DNA from: Promerops cafer
Lineage: Eukaryota; Chordata; Aves; Passeriformes; Nectariniidae
Length of the DNA stretch: 64,000 nt
Reading direction: 5' to 3'
NCBI GenBank assembly: GCA_013398275.1
Contig: VZSE01001766.1
Coordinates: 1-64,000, forward strand
Shown piece after piece: positions 1 through 13,300 of the stretch. The notes under the pieces were generated by a model. It saw nothing but the letters and a program-made list of their open reading frames with translations, was not told where the DNA came from and did not search any database. How positions within the stretch are numbered: the stretch's first letter is position 1; each line of letters begins with the position of its first letter. The translations under genes and the position numbers were made by a program.

Positions 1-307
1 AAATCCCTGTGTCAGAGGATCACATGCCTGAGGATTTAAGTTGTGTTTTCTCTCTGAAGAGTCTGTGGAATCGAGGCCTTGTGCGCTTGTGAGTAAGACG
101 TTGCATGCCCCAGATGCATGCTGTTTCCATGGTGGAGTTGAGATGTGGGCGTTGGTGCAGGTGCTGGCTCAGGAGCATGCGGAGCAGCTCCGGTCTCTCT
201 AGAGGGACACCCCACACCAGAATTTGGTGTGCTGTGGCAGTGGTTGTGCCCTGTCTCACTTTCAGTGGAAGTTCTAGTCCTGCAGGTAGTAAGGTGTCAT
301 CAAATGA
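1..307. other. Sequence upstream of the first CR1, nothing recognised
   Basis: No gene, exon or repeat is recognised. It lies upstream of the TDRD7 start codon and may be part of the 5' UTR intron. No CpG-rich promoter is visible here or anywhere before 1,391. Confidence 0.6.
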
Positions 308-1045
308 AATATCCTGAACCAGAAGGGACCCACAGGATCATCAAAATCATACTCCTGGCCCTGCACAGGAGACTATATGAATTACACCATGTGCCTTAGA
401 CCATTGTCCAAGCATTTCTTGAACGCTGTCAGACCTGGTGCTGTGACCACTCTCTTTGGGGAGCCTGATCTAGTGCTCAGTCACCCTCTGGGTGAAGACC
501 CTTCTGCTGATATCCAGCCTAAACCTTCTCTGACACCACATCAGGCCATTCCCTCAGGTCACAAAAGTGTAGATATCAGTGTCTGCCACTCCTCTCACCC
601 TCACAAGGAAGTTGTAGACTGCAGTTTGGTCTCTGCTCAGTCTCCTCTTCTCTAGGCTGAACAGACCATGTGACCTCAGCCACTCCTCATATGGGTTCCC
701 CTCATGGCCCTTCACCACCTTTGTTGCCCTCCTTTGGACACTCTCTAACAGCTCAGTGTCTTTTTTGTATTGTGGTACCCAAAACTGACCCCAGCACTCG
801 AGATGAGGCTGCCTCAGCGCAGAGCAGAGTGGGACAGTCCCTTCCCTTGGCCGGCTGTGATGCTGTGCCTGATGCCCCCTAGGACAGGTGGCCCTCCTTG
901 TCTGCCAGGGTACTGCTGGCTTATGTTCAGCTTCCCATTGGCAGGACCCCCAGGCTGCTTTCCAGAGTGCCTCTCATTCCTTGGTTATACAGACATCCAG
1001 AATTGCCCTGTCCCAGGTACAGTATCCAGTACTTGTCTGTGGTGG
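308..1045 (-). mobile_element. CR1 LINE fragment, minus strand, upstream of the TDRD7 coding start
   Basis: Read on the plus strand, it shows the reverse complement of the CR1 3' region: agaagggacccacaggatca, then gccattccctcaggtcaca, then ctcagtctcctcttctctaggctgaac. It continues into the ORF2 C-terminal area (cagcactcgagatgaggctg, cagacatccagaattgccc). It is the same subfamily as the copy at 26.5-27.8 kb. It is 5'-truncated and decayed, with no intact frame. Edges are approximate. Confidence 0.85.
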
Positions 1046-1376
1046 GTCTGTTGCTTAGCAGCTCCTGCCCCTCTTCTGGCCATGTGGCCTCGTGATTGTG
1101 TGGCAGAGCCAACCTGTGCATGATGGCTGCTGTGCTCCATTGTCAGCACTTTTTAACAATGTCATGTCCTGTGTGTTCCATACCACATTATGCTTGGCTT
1201 GCACAACCATGGCCCTACAAGTCTGTCCAGAAGTATCACAGTCTCCATAGATGAGCCACTGAGTTGCTGCATTCTGGCTTGTTGGGGGAGGGAGCTTGAA
1301 GTGATTTTAGCCAGTGATTTTATCCTGTGTATGTAAAAATGCCTTTTTTTCCCTTCTTTTTTTCTTTTGGAGCCAG
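1046..1376 (+). other. Intronic sequence leading to the TDRD7 first coding exon
   Basis: This follows the CR1 fragment and ends in a strong pyrimidine tract and AG at 1375-1376. It is read as the end of the intron between an unseen 5' UTR exon and the first coding exon. Nothing else is recognised. Confidence 0.6.
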
Positions 1377-1597
1377 GGGTATAGGTGAAGATGCAGGAGC
1401 CAGAACTTGTTGCAAAAGCCCTGCGAGCTGTTCTTCATGCCTTTAAAAATGGCGTACGTTTGTCAGAACTTCAGAGTGAATACAGATCCCTGACCAATGA
1501 GTTGATTCCCTTCAGGCACCTAGGATATGACACACTGGAAGGCTACTTGGAGAGTATCCCAGGAGTGGTCAGAATGGAAGAGAACAAAATGGGAGAG
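1377..1597 (+). CDS. TDRD7: TDRD7 first coding exon (coding from 1391), LOTUS domain 1
   Basis: A long pyrimidine tract and an AG at 1375-1376 precede the exon, so it carries 14 nt of 5' UTR and is not the transcript's first exon. It encodes residues 1-69, including KNGVRLSEL, EYRSLTNELIPF and VVRME, the helix-turn-helix core of the extended LOTUS domain. It ends in phase 0 at GGA-GAG, followed by gtaaga. A GTG at 1385 lies in frame, but the TAG at 1382-1384 closes the frame and the ATG at 1391 matches the family start. Confidence 0.93.
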
Positions 1598-4500
1598 GTA
1601 AGAATCAGTTACGGTTCAGAAATGGCTTTTGTGTTTGCAGAATGTTCCTGGTTCATAGCTTTACCTCCTTTTGTGCTGTGGATTTCTGTAGCATGCATAT
1701 GGTGCACTAATTCTTGGAGAGATGTAAGCTGTGACATAAGATACCAAGTGCTCCTTATTTTCCTGCCTCTGCATTCCAGACCCAAGGTTGTGTATGCAAA
1801 AGGTGTAAAGTTGCAGGGCTTTTTCTTAGAAATGTGAATTCTGTATGGAAAGATTACTTGTGTGACTGTTGAGATCTGGCCCCTTTCTCAGCATTTCTTA
1901 CTTTGGAGGAGATACTAGTGGCTTGTCCTGGGACCTTAAAGAAGGTTAACTTATGTGTGTTAATCATCTCTTCTCAGTGGGTTTTAGCATCATTTTTTTC
2001 CCACAGTAAAACTCTCAGGTGCTGTTACTTATAAGCCTGACAGTGCTTGCTTTGGACTTAGGATTCTTTTTATGGGTTGCAGTGCAACAGGACTGCAAAT
2101 ATGTGCTGAGGTGAGGAAGAGCTCATGTAAGTGAGGTGCCTTGCTGCAGCATTTGCAAGTGCCTCAGCTTGGCAAGCGTGCAAGGCATAAAGGGTCATCA
2201 CACAGATCAAGAAGGAGAAGCAGATCTTAGCAGAGGATTGGTGTGGTAGAAGAGTTGTCCCTTATTCCTTGCTCTTGCTGCACTAGGCTGTGTCTCCTGG
2301 TGGCTGCCACCTTGGAAGCAGCTTGCTAGGACCACAGACCTCCTTGCCCAATAGTCTGGACTTCCTGGTTTGAAGTCAGAATGCGTTCTCTTGGTAGGTG
2401 GTGTAGCTGTGTAACTTGCATATCATCTGCAGTGCAAGCTTGAAGACTCTCCCTTGTTGGAGCTGTGTCTGGGTCCCTAAAGTCTTTGTAGCCTGAGGCA
2501 GAGCAAAAAGCTAGTGGATGTTTAGCACAATGTATGGCTGTCTTAGCAGGTCTGAAGAGACAGGACTTAAGGCTGAGCTTAAGTCTGGACGGCATCTGGG
2601 AACTCAGAACCAGTTCTCCCTCATTAGATGTGTGGTGAGAATATGGTGAGAGGTATCCTGGGTTTCGTCCTGATACCTGGAAATGTGGCTGTTTTTAAGC
2701 AACAGGTACATATTCTGCATATTTGCATCAGAATTTGCCCTTTTACAGCAGATAAGCAAGTTTGGGATTCTTTTTCTCCAAAGCCTGCCTCAGCTGCAGC
2801 TACATCAGTAACAGGATTGCAGATACCTCAGGTCTGGGAACATTTGTGATCCCGCAATTAAATGCTTCCTCGTGGTGGTTCTGGCAGATAGCCATCTGTT
2901 TCTAACTAGGGCCTTGCAGGGTGTAATCTGGTATCCTCCCATTCCCTTGAGAGCCTTGTTTATCCACTAATACCATGTGTGCTGAGAGCCTTGTGAACTC
3001 TTGGATAGCGCTAGGGGCAGTGACTTCTTTGTGGCAGCTGTTAGAAGAGAGTGAAATGTGGTTTTAGGAGGTGGAAAAGGAGAAAGTGACTAAACAGGGG
3101 TCTTGAGCTACTTGAGAAGGACTCATTCTGGTTCAGAAGTGCCAGCTATGCTCTACATGACTGGAACAGCTGAGAGGAAGCACCTTGTTGAACACCTGGG
3201 AGGCAGGAGAGGTGCAAAGACTGAGCCCACATCATTGTTTGATGACCCTCCTGTTGCGGTAGTGTGGACATGGCAGACATTAAGCAGAGGGTGGCAAGCA
3301 TGATTATGCACTGATGTGGGCTGCTGTGCTACCTGGGGCTGCTCCCATGGGCTTTCTTGTTACAGGACCTAGGCTATATGTCATTATAAGCCTGTTCTCT
3401 TTGTTCACCTCTCTCCAGAGTACTTGAGCTCCATTATAGGCTGATACTGTAGCTCAGAGTCCACACGGCTGCTGCAAGAGCACACAGTCAGCCAGTCTCT
3501 CTTCATGGCTCTGGAGTACCCTGACCTCCAAAATGTCTGTCAAGACCCTTGCCTCTTGCTTTAATCCCCTTGTGGACAGTGGGGCAGGACAGCAAAGACA
3601 TGCACATCCAAGGGTCTAGTAGCAGTTAAAGATCCTGGCTGCAGTCTAGGTAGTCTTAAAAGGACTTTCCTTGCTGCTAGGTCAGCTGTCCAAAATGTAC
3701 CACAAGAAATGCATTCAACAAGGAATAATATAAAGTAGTCAGTAAATAATATAAATTGATCTCAAAGTGCCACATGTTATATGCTGCCTTAAGTATCTGT
3801 GGGAGGTGAATATTAGCAAGGTAACTGAGGCTGAACAGACTGATTATCTTGGGAAGGCAATGATATAAATTGTCCTTTGTTCTTCTTGCTACTGAACACT
3901 AATTTAGCTGTCTTGAATGTGGGAAAGATTAAAGCTGGTGACTTTTTCTTTATGCAGTAGGTAGGTCCTCCAGTTTCCACAGAAGATGAGAATTAGGTTC
4001 AGTATCCAGAAAGCACTGCAAGGGGACTCCTTGAAATACTGTGCACCTGCAACAGGTGGTTGCATCATTTCAAGGAACCCTACTTTGCTTTGCTTCGTAT
4101 TAATTTATAAGAGGTGTATTGTTGCACCTTCCTCTAAGCAAACTTTGACTTCTCCCTGAATAATTAAGCCCATTCAAAAGGAGGAATTTGAAGACTGCTT
4201 TGCTCTGCTTATCTACCCCATCCCTTTTTACATTTGAATTCATTTTAATTCAAACCATTTTGTTAAACTTTATCACTGTGAAACAAGGGAAGGAAATGCT
4301 GAAAATTACTTAGAACATTAGCGACAGCAAAAACCTGAAATGTACCAAAGATGTGAAAATGTGCATTTATAAACTATGATAAACTGTATAGGGACAACAA
4401 ACCTTTTATATTGAGACTTCGAGAACAAAGGTCAAGTGATCCATCCCGTGCATCCACTCCTGTTAGCTAGCAGTTTGAGGAAGGCTCTCATATGCTTTTC

Positions 4501-7500
4501 TGGAAGTGGGCACAAATTGGGAGCTCTCTGGAGTGCCAGTATGACTGTCCACAGCTTGGGCTATAGCCAGAACAAACTGGAGATCTTTACCTTGTTCAGG
4601 GCTGTGATCTCCTTTGAAGTGATGGAGAGTTATTGCAACAGGTCACACAACCAGCATGCTGCTGTGAGTTGACACTGGCTGCTGAGGAGTTACAGACTAC
4701 AGTGGTGAATAGGAGGAGGGTGAGAGCTTCCAAGTTTGGGAGCAGTGGGGATGCTTGGAGCTCTGTCTTGGGACAGAGGATGAGACAGGAAAAGCTTATG
4801 AGTAGTGGACAGACCAGTGTATGGGCAATGTGGTGGCTATCTGTTAAAAATGTCTTAAGTGCGATGAAGTGGTAGACAAAAGCAGATAATGCCTTCCTTT
4901 GACAACCACGAGAAGCCTTACATTTGCAGGCTTTGATCCTCATGGGGGACTGCCATACCTGCTGTAGGGACTACACATCCAAGTATGAGCAATCCAGGAT
5001 GTTTCTGGGGTCTGCTGCTCTCAACATCCTGACACATGCAGTGAATCAAAGAGGAGAGGTGCTCTGCTGGACACAGTCCTTGAAAACAAGGAACAGTGAT
5101 TACAGATGTAAAGGCTGGGAAGAGCCCTGTCTTTGGCTAGATGGTGTCTGTGAGCCTGAAAGGAGGGAAACAAAGCAGAAAGTAGGATCAACAATGCAGG
5201 ACTTTAGGAGAGCAGACTTTGGCCTGTTCAGGAATCTGCTTGGAAAACTCATGGAATACAGTCCTGAAGAGAATGATCTAGGAGAGGTAGTGAGCTTTCA
5301 AGGATTGCCTCCTCCAGTTTCAAGCATGGTATGTTCCAACAGTTGGGGAAAAAAGCAAAGGGGACAGGAGCACTGACAAAACTGAGCCATAAATGGAAGC
5401 ATACATGCGGTGGGAGCAGGGAGAAGCAGCCTGGGAGGATTATACAGATGCTGCCCAAACAAACATACATGGACCTAAGAAAGGCTGTGTTTACTATTGG
5501 TTATTTGAACAATTTGGAGACCAAGACAAAGTGCAATCCCTGTGAGAACAGCTCCCAGAGCACTGCCAGTTCTGAGAAAGGGCTTCCAAAGAAAGTCCTT
5601 TAAATAGCTGGTTAAGTGTACAGGCAATGGGAGGAGACAGGGATACAGGGACAACAGGAAAACTGGAAGAAAGAAGGTACACCAAGTGAAGACCTTCAGC
5701 CTTTTGCTGTGTTTCACTTCACTAAAGCCTTATCAAGTCCACGCTCAAACTTTTGAGCTCAGATTGTTGCACAGACATCTGTGGAAGGGTGAAGAGTGAA
5801 GGATTTCAGGTTTACTTTTCACAAAGATGGGTTATGACTCAGGTACAGGCTGCTGTAGGACAAAGTCTCTCCCTTAAGCCTGGTAGGAGAAGGTACACAT
5901 GGGTGAAGAAGGAGTTCTTGACTTAAATCTACAATTACAAATGTGCACAGGAGGTAGAAGCAGAACTGGGTGAGCTGGAAGGGGTATAGATATACTACGG
6001 AAATAGGCAGATGAAAGTGCAGGGCAAGGAAGTCTTAACCTTGTTGGGAGAGGATCAACATAGGGAACATTTGGAAAAACTGAACATGCACAGGTCCATG
6101 AGTTTATTGCAGTGCACCCACAAATGTTAGTTACCTTGGAAAGGTCTTGGTAGTTTGTGGGAGAAAGCACCGCCCTTCACTGGGAAGGGTGGGAAGATCA
6201 GCCTGACATTGAACTGTGGGAAAGTTGTTGAATGTCTGAACCTGGAAAGCTGTTCCAGACACTTGAAAGACAGGAAGGCAAGTCAGTATGGATTTACTAA
6301 GTGAAAATCATCTGTGACCAAATAAATACTCTTCCCAGTTGAGATGATTGGTTAAATGGTGAGCATTGGATGTAGTTTAACTGAATTTTGGTGGGGCTTG
6401 CAATGTCCTCTTCCATAACAGTGGCACAAAACCCATTGGGAGACCACTTGAAAGTGATGTGCCCTGGGAGTAGATGCTCAGGAACTGCTGTCTAATGTGT
6501 TCATGAATGACCTAGGTGATGGGACAGAGATCATCCTCAGCAAGTCTGTAGATGACAGGAGAGACTGATAGAGCAGACAAATGTGCTTGTTGTTCAGAGG
6601 GATCTCAAGAAGCTGGAGAAATGGAGCATCAGGAACACTGTGAAGTTCAGTATAGGGAAATGCCACGTCATGCACCTGGGGAAGAAAAACTCCATGTTCC
6701 TGTATAGTTTTGGGGTTGACCAACTGAAAAGTAGCTTGGCAGAGAAATGCCCTGGAGTTCTGGTGAGTGCAAAGTTCACAGTGAGCAGGGTGCCATTGCA
6801 GCAAGGGAGACCAACAGCATACTAGGATTCATTAGGAAGAGTTGCCAGCACTCAGAAGGGGGCAATTGTTCCCCTCTGCTCAGCAGCAGTGAAACCACAT
6901 CCTGTCCTAAGCTTCCCAGAACAAGACAGACATGGCCACACTGAAGCAAGTTCATGGAATGATTGTGAAGATTATGAAGGGGCTGGAACATAAAGTCTCT
7001 GATGCAGGGCTCAGAGAGCGGGGATTGTTTGTGCTGGGAAAGAGAAGGCTCAGAGAAATCTTATCCTTGTGTCTGCTAAAGGGAGTGAAAAAACCATGGA
7101 GCCAGACTCCATCTCCAGTTCTCACTGGTATTCAGAGAACAGACAAGACACAAGGAAGCAGAGTAAAATAAAAGCAGTCCCATGTAAACATTAAACCTTC
7201 CACTTTTTTACAGCAAGGCTGGCTAAACAATGGAAGAAGTTGTCCAGAGTGGCTGAGAGTTCTTCATCCTTGGAGATATTCCACCACCTGGCTAACTAGG
7301 TCTAGTTGATGCTGCTTTGAGCAAAGATGCTGTATGTCATGGACTGTAGTGATGTTTTCCAGCCACAATTTTTCTGTGATTCCTAGCATTTAATCACTAC
7401 AGTGGTGAGACTGCTGGATTGCTGTTTTTATCAGTGCTGACTCTGCAGCAGGGATACTGAGTGATTTTTAAGCAGGAGCTCCTGGGGTAGGAGAGCTGTC

Positions 7501-10267
7501 CATCAGAAGGAGACACCCTCCCTGCAGTGGCTCTGTGTTGAGCCAGCCCAGCAAAGATGCTGGGTGTGCAGCAGAGGAGGAGGGAGAGGAGGGGGAAGGA
7601 TGAGCTGGAGATCACTGCTGAAGGAGTTGCTTGGTTTCTAGTGTCATCATCCGTTGCCCATATTTTCCTGGGCTGTTTGGGTCACCCTGGAACAAGAAGA
7701 GACATCCCTGGAACAAGCTGTTGCTGCTTAGCAATCTCTTGCTTTTGTTGTAGTTCTGCTTTGATTGCCCTGTCATGGTAGTAAGAAAAGATCCTTTTTG
7801 GAGCTGCTGTTTACTAAATTTCAGAGGTGCTGGTGAAATCCCTGGGTTTCTCTTGCCCTGCTCCCGTGCAAAAAGGTTTATCTCTGATGTTCGCTGGGGG
7901 CCGTGGCTAGCACGACAGCAGTGCTGGTCCCATGGCACTGCTGAGAAAGGAGCCCTTTCTAACCTCTACCACCACCACAGAACATGACTGAGACCACAGC
8001 CTTCCAGCTTTAACTTAGTGCTTTTGGGGTAACTGCCTGTGTCCTTATGGAGTCCCGGAGGGGTACTCATCCAGCTGCCTTTGCAACAGTTGAATGGCCC
8101 AGAAGTTTGGGCTTTCATCTTCTTTGTGAGGCGAAGGGCATGCTAGGCACGTGGTTTGGTGTCTTGCCAAGGCCAAGTTCTTCTATCCATCCACGGGATG
8201 GCCTGTGAATGGATGTTGAGGCAAGAGGCCATGAAGTTGGGCAGGGAGACAGCTGTGGGCTTGTCCAAGGCTGGGCTGTTGTTGGGGCCAGCCCAGTGCC
8301 TGTGAGGTGATTGGTGCAGCCAGAATAGTTGTGCAGTTTCTTTGGTAAGTGGGGCAAAGGCAACCCTGCTCCACAGGGTCATTGTGGTGCCAGAGCCTCT
8401 AGTGAGCCTTGGCAGGAGGAACAAGGACAGGCTGCAACCCCATGGCTTCCCAGAGTTATGAAGCGAGACTGTGGGCCTGTGGGATAGGAGTTACAAACCA
8501 GGCTGTTTTTCAGAGGAGCCCAACCTAATGTGGAAAGGTGATGGAGAGGCTCTGGCTGTCTGGGGTTCACTGAGGTTCACTTCTTTTGTGATTGGTTTCA
8601 CTTCGCTGGTGTTTCTTCTGGGGTTTCACAAAAGGAGAGTGAGATCTCCAGAGGCTGCTGCTGAAGCCTTTCCTGAACTGCCTGCTAGCCTGCGTGATCC
8701 AGCAGTTACAGGCTTGGAAAGGGATACAGGTGATTCTGAGGGCTGTGGATGAGCATGGGTCTTGCTGACTGCTTTTTTCCCTGTACTCTTCCTGCTCCAA
8801 CAAGGTCATTTGCCATGCTGTTAGTTGCAGTGAAACTGTGCGAGTTGCTCAACTGGTGGCCCGACAGAGGAGTTCCAAGAAGAAAACAGTCCGGCAGGTG
8901 AACTGTCAGATGAGGCTGAAGAACACATCTCCAGTCAGTTTATCAGGTACGCCATAGGCAGCTCCAGAGGGCCTGCCTTTATGAAAGAACTGTGCAGCTG
9001 CTGCAGCAAAAGTCTTGGCTGTGAGAATATGTCACTTAACTGCCACGAGTTACATGGTCCAAATGGAGAGTTCTTGGGAGGATGACTGTTCTTGATAAGG
9101 GTGCTTATATCTGAAAGCCATGATCAGAGAGAAAGCCCTTTTCGGGTGTGTATGTGAGATGTGAATGATCTTGAAAAACAAAGTCCTTGTGGGATGCTTG
9201 GCTTCACTTTCATGTGCTCCTGCTTTTGTGAGAAACACAGTTGAGATGCAGGCAAGAAATGTGGCAGTGAGCCTGCTTGTTCTTTGAGGCTGGCCTTGGC
9301 CTGTTGTAGAGTGGGAGGATTGAACCATTCCCTCACAGTGAGAAGGAATCCCTGCAGCATCATCTGCGGCTGTTTCAGCAGCTCCTGTTGCTGATGCCAG
9401 TGCCACAAAAGTTCTGATGCCCATTTTCAGCTCTTTTTACCTCTTACCTTTTGCATAAGCTCCTGTAGCAGTGTTTTCCTAAAGTTTGGGCCCGATTTTC
9501 CTCACTACTGTGCTGTTGTGTGACTGACTGTGGAATTGGGCCCAGCATTAAGCCCAGGCAAGACCCATTTGCTTGCAGGTTGGCAGCTTGGAACAACAGT
9601 GGGTCTTATAGTTTGTGTGTATTCCTCTGTTGTCTGTAATGACGTGTTTGCTGCTTCTTGCTTTTCTACAAGGATCCCAGTTGGGAAGCTGAACTAGTGG
9701 CTCCTATCCCAGTTAAATGACAGGGATTATAAAGGCAGGTTGATTCACTGTCTCGCACATCAGTCCCCTTGGAAGTGTTTGAAACCTCCAAAATTGATGT
9801 GGCACATCCAGCATATAAACAGTAAAGTGACCAAGAGCTTGTTTATCCCAGTGTGGACTGAATGCTAAAGTGATGTGTTGCTCTGTGGGTGTAACTTGGT
9901 CACCTCTGCTGTGTGGTGGGAGTTCAGTTGCCCACAAACCAGAGTAGAGAAGAAACCCATTGGATGGCAGTATTAGGAGGTGCCTGGGGAGGTGGAGGTT
10001 GACTGGGTGGAAGAGAATGCTACTCATGGCTGCGTCTGCAAACTCTTTAGGAAAGCCCAAAGGAACTTTGCGGCAGCCCCGGTCTTTGAACATGCCAGAA
10101 GAAGGCAGTAAGAGGCCTGTTCCTCGCCTGCCCCGAGGCAGAGAAGTGGCATGTGGAGGTGTGAAACCTGTTGTGGAGAGTGCCCGATCTGCCTTACCTT
10201 CAGCTGCTGGGAGTGGACCACCTAAAGAAATCCCCATGCAGAGGCATGTCACTGTGGTAAACAGGTC

Positions 10268-10349
<82 letters not shown>

Positions 10350-13300
10350 CACATGAGGGGAAATTAAGTGTGATGGACCCTTGGATGCCACCATGCAAGC
10401 AGTGCCTTTTGGGATCGGTGGGAATCCAGGCCCCTGCCCTTGCAGCAGGTGAAGGCTGAACGTGGGATGGTACCCAGTAAGGAGACAGATGATGTTTTGC
10501 CTTTTTGGATGGTGCCGTAGCTAGCCTATGTTCTTGGCCTGTTACCATGTTTTCTGGGGAGAAATGTGGCCAGAGGTGTCACAGCAGGGGAGTGTGGAGG
10601 TGTTGCCTGGGCCCAGGGGGGAGCTGTTGTGGCCAGTGTGACAGAAAGCAGGAAGAGCAGATTTGTGTGCAGGGGCAGGTGATGTGTGTGTTGAGGGTGA
10701 TGGTTGTCTGCAGGTGGCTGCTCTTTCGCTCTGCCTGACTTGTGTGTTGCAGCGTCAGTGTTTGTGCCCCTTCTCAGCGTGCTCGGAGCCAGGAGCCACC
10801 TGACCGTGTTTGGGTGAACTGAGATGAGGGCTGGAGCTGCAGTTCTGCTGGGTTAGCGGTACATGCTGCTTTTCAGCCCCGTTTGAGCCTCTCTAATCCG
10901 GGTGGCTTAGTCAGCTGCTGCCCCATCATTTCTTTCTGTGTTGTTTTCGGCTGCCCTGGGCCGTCAGCTGACGGTGGTGAGAAAGTGTTTGCTGTTGCTC
11001 TTTGTGGCTGTGCTAAGTCCTCCGGAGCTGTGATTGTGGCAGTAATCCTCTGCAGAGGGAGGACTCCAACCCGGGCTGGGTTGGAAGTCAGCCTGGCATT
11101 GAATGGAAATGGCAGTGGCGTGCCACTTCCAGTGGCGTAGCTGTGAAATGGCCCAGAGCAGCACAACAGCTTAATCCTGCTGCGGTGCCTGCTCTTTCTG
11201 GAAGATCCACAGAAAGCAGGCACATCCTGCCCCACTCACCTGCATGAGCACCATGTGCTGTCAGTGTTCTGTTGGGCATAGGAGAGAAGGACCAAGCCAC
11301 CCTGCTGTGGCTCAGAAATGTAGGAGCAGCTGTGCTTGGGCCTTTCCTTTTCTGTATGTGCAGATGAGTTGCATGTTTTTAAGTGGCACTTCTCTAAAAG
11401 TGCCTCAAGCAAAGCAAAAAGAGCACTTGGAGTTTTCTCCAAGTTAGTTACTGTAAGGAAAATACAGGAAGTGTTTTATATCATTTAAAGATTAGTAATG
11501 TGTGAAATAAAATTAGGTAGCTGTCAACCCTCTTCTGGCTATTCCTAAGGTAGTCTGCTACATCTTGCATTATCTTTGTTCATCTCTGGCAGACTCTCCT
11601 GAGCTCCTTTTAGGTAAGTGTTCTGCTTTGCTTTCTGTTGTCTCTTTCTGCCCTGCACTGTAGGAGAAGCTGCAAGCAAAGTCTGCTTTAGCCCATGTAT
11701 TTTTGGAGGAAGAGAGATCTTGTGCTTTTGCAAAGAGTCCAAATGGTGTTCTGTTAGCTTGGGTACATAGTGAAGGGAGAGTTCAGGGAGATGAGATTCA
11801 TACTCCATGTGAATACAAGATTGCATGTGACTGGATTAATTTGTTTCAACTTGGCCAGTTTGAAGCAGGACTGGCAAGATCCAAGTGTTGTTGCTGCTGG
11901 GGACATTTTGTACCTCCTGAACCATTGTAGTAGCTTGTACATTGGAAATTGCAGGAGGGAAGGCTTCTTTGAGGCAGGAGGTCCTGACTTCAAAAAACAG
12001 TGTGCAGTGAGTGGAGTTATGAACAGCATCCCCAAAAATCCTGGGCTGACAGCAGCCTCACAGTTATCTGGCACAGAGCTGAGGGCACTGTTCCAGCAAG
12101 GGTGTCAGCACTTGCCTATGAGAGTGGCTGAGCCTTCTCAGTGCGGGACTGTCACAGAGGCAAGTCCTGAGGGTGACAGACTGTCTCTGCCCCACTTCCC
12201 AGTTTGGAGTGAGCTGTTACCTATGTGCAGTTTTTGACTTCCTGTTATGCACCCTGCCCCTCCACGTACCCACATTGTAAGAAAGGACATCCATGCTCTC
12301 GTGGTTGCACACAGGGATCTCTGTTTTCTCCTTTTCTGTTGAACATCTGTCCTGCTATGGCAGATGTGTGTTCCTTGCTTTAACACAATGTCCTGCCAGT
12401 GACAGACTTTGTTCGGATGTTGACAGGTATTGGTGCTCCACCCAGTATCATGTAGTGAAGGTCCTTGGTGAGGCTGGAGATGATGGTTTCCTTATGACTG
12501 CCGAAGTCTATGTCCCAGCTCTGTAGTGCTCTGTGATATTTTTTTCAGAGGTTTTTATGATCACAGCTTCAGGAGCTTGCCCCTGTGTAGCATTTGGTGG
12601 AAAAGGAACAGGTTGTTTGTCTTCCCAGTTCTGCCACACTCACATGACAACAGAGAAATGCTGAAGGTAGTTGTCCGAGGCTTTCTTGCAGACGCTGTTG
12701 CAGGGTCTGAGGCTTGTCTTTATAGCAGCAGTCTCTCAGGTTATCCTAACTATGTTGCTGTGGACCCTCAGAAGCAGGGAGAGACCTTGCTGATAAGGCT
12801 AACTGCAGAGATCCTTGAAGCTGGAAGGCAGCAGCATTGATGAGAACAGGTTCAGGTGCTTGGTGACCCCTGTGCTTGAAGCAGCAGGAGTCATTCACTG
12901 CTGGCCACCCCTGCCCTTGCTGCTTAGATAGCATGTCCAAGTGCCAAAGAGCAGATTGGCGTGGCATGGGCCTTACCAAGGTAAGGCAATTGGCAAGGGC
13001 AGAGCATTGCTCCCCTTCATTGTGAGGCAGTGATTTGTGGCAGTGAGACGTGACTAGCTGCTCTGCTGGAGCTACTCACAGGGACTTGGCAGGGCTGCAT
13101 GGCTGGTCAGGCATTTGTGAAGGACCAGGCTGTTGGTGTGGCTAGGAGGCCTCTTGCTGGGAGCAGGCTTCTAGCAGCTGAGGAACATGAGGCCTTGCAA
13201 GTAGCTGAGTTGTCCATACCTGCAAACCAACGGGAAGCATGTTGGCCCTGGCACTGTCTGGCCATATTCCATCTCATTGTTGGAGACGTACGACCATCAT

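Noticed and set aside
770..1123. 117-codon open frame upstream of TDRD7
   Set aside because: It lies on the non-coding strand of a CR1 fragment and is a shadow of the repeat.
1385..1390. GTG two codons before the TDRD7 ATG as a start
   Set aside because: Non-ATG starts are rare in vertebrates, and the ATG at 1,391 matches the family N terminus and has A at -3.
10271..10459. Open frames encoding poly(Cys-Val) or poly(Thr-His)
   Set aside because: These are translations of the (TG)n microsatellite.
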